Shown piece after piece: positions 58,871 to 64,000 of a stretch of DNA of 64,000 nt. The DNA comes from Marsupella aquatica (taxonomy: Eukaryota; Marchantiophyta). Position numbers and translations under genes: made by a program. Location: NCBI GenBank assembly GCA_973895155.1, contig OZ316891.1, positions 6,448,001 through 6,512,000 of the forward strand, read 5' to 3'. How positions within the stretch are numbered: the first letter of the stretch is position 1; each line of letters begins with the position of its first letter. The notes below the pieces were generated by a model. It did no database searches. It was not told the origin of the DNA and saw only the letters and a list, made by a program, of their open reading frames with translations.

Positions 58871-61800
58871 CACTAGTAGAAAACAAGGTTATTTATGACC
58901 GCAACAATGATGACCCATATGGTCTTTTCAACAAAACAATGACGCATCCGTTTCTGTCTTTCCAGACGCGTCACAATGGACATTTAGGTCACGGTCCTTT
59001 TGGACAAATGACGCAAAAAAGGTGTGGTCATTTCATACCGTCCAAAATGACTTAATTTATGATTTGGTCATAAATGGTAAACTGTCCGAAATGACCCAAA
59101 AATCACCGTTGACGGTCAATTGCCGTTCATTGTCGACGGTCTCCATACCCAATTATGTAATGCCACATGGCAGTTAAAGAACAAAGGTCATTTGTCATTT
59201 TGGACTTGTCCAAAATGATGCACATTATATAACAAATCAGGTAGTGACATGTGGCTCAAAGGATATTCCACCATGTGGCAATAGATTTGGGTCATTTTGG
59301 ACTTGTCCAAAATGACTACATTATAGACAAGTCATATTGGGGCACGTGGTTCAATTAGAAAGAGACACATGGAGATATACATTAGTCATTAATGAATTGG
59401 GTTTAATGACTTGAGTTGAGTCATATTGGACACAAACATAAACATCCATAATGACCATTAGATTAGTCATTTTAGATGTCATTTAGATCATGTATTTAAT
59501 GACTCGAGTTAAATTGGTCATAAACAAGAAGCCTTAAAGGGTGAGTAACAAGCCCAAACTCTAAGCACTCTCGTAAAAAAATTGCAGAAACAAAGAAAAT
59601 GGCAAAAAAGTGGCCAAAAATACTACCTGTTTTTTGACAAAATAATAAAACAAACTGAAAGTATTAAAATGACACACTTTTTGCACCATCTCCTAATTAC
59701 AAAATGATCTCAACTTACTTTTGATAAAATTACTACCTATAATTTTACTATGCCATTTTAGCAATTTTTACCAAAACATGATTTGTATTTTTAACAAACA
59801 ATCAAATTACCTCCATAATTCATTAGACTTGGGAAAAATTCAAATTCATAAAATATGATCTCTTTATGACTCTCCAACATGCGCCCCTTCACTCTTTGAG
59901 GAAGACTTTTCAATGGAAGATGATATCTCCACAAATTCACCACCTACGCTTCCAGATGTACCTGTTCTGATCCAAATCAGATCACTCAATGGCTCCTCTT
60001 TTACTCTCAACCTGGCTCTCAACATGCCTGAGTTTGATTTGTTAGGCAACATCTGAATTTCACAAACATATTGACCCAACAGGGCTCCCCCAACCTCTTC
60101 TTGGGGACCTCTTCCAAATTCTTATTCTTCCCCTTCAAGTTAATTTCTTGATATTGATTGGCTTCCAATCTCAGCCAAATGATGCAAGTGTGCCCGGGTG
60201 ACCTTCTTGTGATGATCCTTTCCTTGCTGGAATTATTTGCAGCCTCAGTAGGTCTTCTTGTGTCCCCGCTTGTGTCAGCGCTCTTACACCTTCCTGGAAT
60301 TTGAGAGATGTCAGACGACCATATTCACTCTCTCCCCTTGGTGCTTGTTGCACGCTTGACCTTTCCAAAATGCACAAAAATCTGGTTTTGAGACAGGACT
60401 TAGTGTTTTTAGAAACTTGTTACAATCGGTCTTCATGAATTCATGAGTCCGCTTTCTCAACTGTCCACTATCTTGAAGACCCTTGAGTCGGACACCCAAA
60501 TTAACACTAGTCTCAACCACATGGGATAGAACTTAACGCCCGGGGAGGCTAGTGCTCTCAAATGAGTGAGAAGAACTTAATGTAGACAAAACACACAAAA
60601 GAGCAAAAACCTTTTAACTTGAAACAAATGAAATAACATGTTTTCATGAATAGAGGACGCCTATTTGTACTTAATTGGTCCTTTCTCTAATTTAAATGAA
60701 TAAGAAATGCTTAAATCATTTTTCAATAATTAAGCCAATCCTTTCATGACATAGATGAACAAGTCAAGGAAAAAGTTGAAAAAATTATATTTCCAAAAGT
60801 TTTTTATGACACAACACTTTATTAATTAGTCTTCTTGGCTACTAGGTGGTATCTTAGTCCTTTGACTTTTTGGCTTGTTGGGCAACTTAGGGCTTCTTTG
60901 GGCCTTTTCCCTTCCCCATACCTCCCTTTACTAGATTGCTCAATTATTAATCTCACAATATTGTTTGGACTACGCAATCCAGTTTACTTGGAGAAATAAA
61001 TCATTTTTAGGTTTGCATTCCCATGTTTCATGAGGATAAAATTGGCAGTAAAAACCCATATGTTTTTGCCCAGCAGTAAAAACCCATATGTTTTTGCCCA
61101 CCAGTAAAAACCCATATGTTTTTGCCCACCAAGATACGTACTTCCATGACTCATGATTGGAGAGTTTGTCTTGTTGACCTACTGTTTCCATATGCTTTTT
61201 GGAATATTGGCATTTGGAGCACTTTTTGCTTTTATTTCACCATATTTTTTGCATTTCTTGAGATTGAGTGGTTTGTCTTTATCCCCTTTTCTTTCACTTT
61301 TGAAGTCTTTCTTTTGGCTATTCTGGAGATTCTCTCCCTAAGATACCTTATTCTCTTTCATGAATTCATGAAGGGGCTACCACCTGGGAAACTGAGAAAC
61401 CAAAAGCTTCATGAATTCATGAAGCCCAAAACTGGTTGTGACAAAATTCAAAGGGCAAAGACTGTGTTGCAAGCTCAATGACCTACAAAGGGCGAGGGTA
61501 GCCAATTGGCTATGGCAAAGGAGGCTGCGGCCTGGAGAGGGCTATTGGCCCTCACTTAAGCTCAAGTCGCATCAAGGTGCTGTCATCAGCTGCCGATTGA
61601 GGTCAGGCCTAATTTATGGTCTGGGAACGACTGCTAATCTCTGCTGTCGCCTTCAAAATCCTGAAGCTGAAATTTTGAATTCCTGGTTTGATGTTGATGC
61701 TTTGATTGCTGGATTTCACCTGAGTGTTGGACTTTGATTTCTCAGATTTGGTTATTGAATGAGCTTCTACTGTGATTGACTGCTGCTTGAATTAGCTGTG

Positions 61801-63385
61801 GTAGACTCTGATTAAATGAGACAGATTCCAATTAGGGGAGATAGCCACAAAGGATCAGGGATAATTTGTGAAAAATTGAGCTTGAGAGCTAGATCTCAAT
61901 CGAGCAGACCTAAGGATTGAAGGGGGAGCGAGTGGAGGATGGGAGAGGGAGCAAGGGAGATTGGAATGGGATTGATAAGGATTGGAAGGGGATTGGAAGG
62001 GGGGCCATTTAGGGATTGGAGGAGGGTGGACAATCGACCGTCAGGGGAACGATCAACCATCAGAGGGGGATGGAGCACCGGAGGAGGGCAGTCGAGCATC
62101 AAGGGGATGATCAAACATTGGAGGGGGAGCGGTAAAGATCGGGGGGAGGGTTTAGGATTGGGGAAGGGTTTCACTAATCAGGGACCGGGGGAGGGCCGAT
62201 CGGGAATCAAGATTGATCCAGGGAGGATTAAGGGTTGACCAGGCCTGGTCTAGGTCAAAAATGAGTCCAAGGTGGGTGGATTGGGAGCAGAAGCAAAGAG
62301 AACTATCGAGCTTGGGGGAACTAACTGGAGGGAGCTAGGAGGATCAGGTAGCTTCTTTCAGGTGAGAACCCGGCTTCATGATTTCATGAAGCCAGGTGGC
62401 TGCCCAAATCAAACTCGATGTACATTTCGATGTACAAGAGTGATCAAGAGACTGAGGAGGACGTGAAGCGCACCAGAGTAGAGGGTGCAACAGAAGATGT
62501 AACTATTGAGCTAGCTCGGATTGAAGCAAGGATCTTCTAGAAGTGGAGAGGAGGTTAGAGAAGCCTTAGATTAGTTGAGTTGCATTGTATTTAGAGATTT
62601 AGTGGACTTAGATGCACACCTACAATGGATAGTGGCATTCTACTTAAGATTTTGAGTTTGCACAAACTCAGATCAAAGACCGTAAATTTTATGTTTGTAA
62701 TTAAGTATGGATTTGTTGTTTTTGGTAATTGTGAAAATGATGTTGAAAATATCCCAAGATTTTCATTGAAAGAATTATAATAGCAAAGTTCACAAAACAT
62801 GTTTCATTTTTATATGTTTTTTTAAAGCACTTTTGGAAAAATCATGAAAATCTTGAAAAAGGAATTCGGGCCTTGGACTCATCCCTTAAGGCTCCATGTT
62901 CATATTGGACAAAAATTCATGTCATTCAATAGATTTGTTGAATGAAACCCTAAAGAGACATTCTATACCTAACAAATCTAATTGACATTCATACAAGATA
63001 CATCCTTAAGTTCCGCAATAATTATTCAACTCAATGCAAATTTATGAAGCAAAATGACATTGAAAAAAAGCATACACGTAATATTATTAGATGTATAATT
63101 GTCAAGTGCTACAATTTGAAATATCAACAACTCTTAATATCTGTAGAAAAATAGAGTTGTCATTCTCATTCTACAAACCTATTTCTATCATGTCTATTGC
63201 TTCTTGGCTCATGGCTGCTTATACTACTGTTTGGCTGTTTCTATTGTTTCTTGAGCAATCTAAAGTTCCACAGGGCACTCATCCCCTTCACATCAGATAA
63301 CTTAGACTAGTTCTCCCCTGCATTAGCAAATGATAATGCCACATCTACAAACACTTCAATCACAATGTCAATACTGTTAATTGTG

Positions 63386-63830
63386 TCACACTACAACACT
63401 ACCCACACCTTTTGCGAACTTGAAAGCATCGCAAACAACAAAGGAAATCAAAAAACAAAACTTGCCTTTGCGAAGTATCGCGCATCGCAATAGAATCGCA
63501 AACTGCGAAGCCCAAAGGTTCGCATCCGGTCTTTCGCAAGACCTTCGCAACGCCTTCGCAACTTGCGACACTAATAGAATCGCAAAGGACTCACATTTAA
63601 GCGACTCCGTGGGCGTCGCGAGAGGCTTGCGATAATAATCAAGCAGTTAAATATTTGCAATCCCAAAAGTTTGGTAATCGGTTTGCGATATTAAGTTAAT
63701 GGTAGTTATGCCATGAACATGGCTTCACATTTATGTGAACGTATGTGGTTTGCATAATGTTTGCGATACCTTCAATATGGTAAATATGCGAATTGGGTTG
63801 TTCGCATAGGTTTCGCAAGATGTCTTGAGG
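63386..63830. repeat. Cluster of TTGCGA/TCGCAA words, possible second CACTA-like end
   Basis: CACTACAACACTACCC lies at about 63390, followed by roughly nineteen TCGCA or TGCGA words in both orientations up to 63830. Dense short palindromic words right inside a CACTA-type terminus are typical subterminal repeats. The other end is not visible. Confidence 0.5.
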
Positions 63831-63949
63831 CTAGGGTTTAGATTTAGAGTTTTGAATTATGGTTGGGTTCTTGTCGTCCAACACGGAGAATGAGGTCTGA
63901 ATCAAAATTGCTTTATAGAAAATTGATAGGTACACAAAAATTAGGGTTT

Positions 63950-63968
63950 CCTAAACCCTAAACCCTAG
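63950..63968. repeat. Short interstitial telomere-like repeat
   Basis: CTAAACCCTAAACCCTAG is two and a half plant telomere units. It is too short to indicate a chromosome end and may equally be a telo-box of a downstream gene. Confidence 0.6.
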
Positions 63969-64000
63969 ATGGGTGTCATATGACAAGCTAGGTCCCTATA

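Larger units (their letters stand above)
58871..64000. mobile_element. CACTA-like DNA transposon, left end; far end outside the window
   Basis: CACTAGTAGAAAA at 58871 is a classic CACTA terminal motif. The next ~600 bp hold repeated GTCATTTTGGAC and GTCCAAAATGAC words in both orientations, the usual subterminal repeats. The flank ...ACTCGTATTT is complete up to the insertion point, so the boundary is sharp. No transposase was recognised between 59600 and 63380; the longest frames there (for example 60079-59864 minus, 61116-61481 plus) show no known domain. The right end is not in the window, so the extent is a minimum guess. Confidence 0.62.

Noticed and set aside
63950-63968. Telomere or chromosome end
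   Set aside because: Only about two and a half TTTAGGG units; interstitial repeats and telo-boxes of this size are common.

Overview
This is nuclear DNA of a land plant, probably a non-seed plant (bryophyte, lycophyte or fern; inference). The evidence is a three-exon ribosomal protein eL36 gene with plant telo-box motifs, GT-AG introns, Ty1/copia elements primed by initiator-Met tRNA, a plant-type serine O-galactosyltransferase exon, and NB-ARC genes that end in ARM/TPR-like helices instead of LRRs. There are only two apparently intact host genes: eL36 (365-1301, minus) and one NB-ARC gene (25362-31476, minus). Nearly everything else is mobile DNA or duplication.

Layout. 1-3.6 kb: eL36, then a ~127-bp repeat array carrying a 168-bp MITE. 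3.63-19.2 kb: a three-level nest. A copia element (Copia-1, 3630-19218) is split in gag by a 12.4-kb DNA transposon (6303-18686, 8-bp target duplication GATGAAGA). That transposon is itself split by a 5'-truncated LINE (8054-11380, 18-bp target duplication). The transposon carries a DDE-type transposase with zinc-finger-like segments and an EDM2-like PHD gene, and two ~290-bp MITEs elsewhere in the window are its deletion derivatives.

19.5-58.9 kb: an NB-ARC gene cluster organised as a large palindrome. The centre is at about 32885, the spacer about 200 bp and the arms about 8.6 kb after insertions are subtracted. The left arm holds an intact four-exon gene with a predicted product of about 1286 aa. 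The right arm holds its mirror copy, broken by a 1-bp deletion and by a copia element (Copia-2, 44309-50919) inserted in exon 3. A third, truncated tandem copy lies at 20353-22464. All large insertions found only in one arm are in the right arm: a 6.2-kb block with a captured galactosyltransferase exon, Copia-2, a MITE, and a 2.6-kb solo-LTR-like element with a 26-bp tandem array.

58.87-64 kb: a CACTA-like element opens with CACTAGTAGAAAA and dense subterminal repeats. A second CACTA-like end with TTGCGA repeats may begin near 63390. No tRNA, rRNA, CRISPR or prokaryotic feature was seen.

The strongest candidate for something undescribed is the 12.4-kb transposon with its chromatin-reader cargo and MITE family, sitting beside a decaying NB-ARC-ARM-TPR palindrome.
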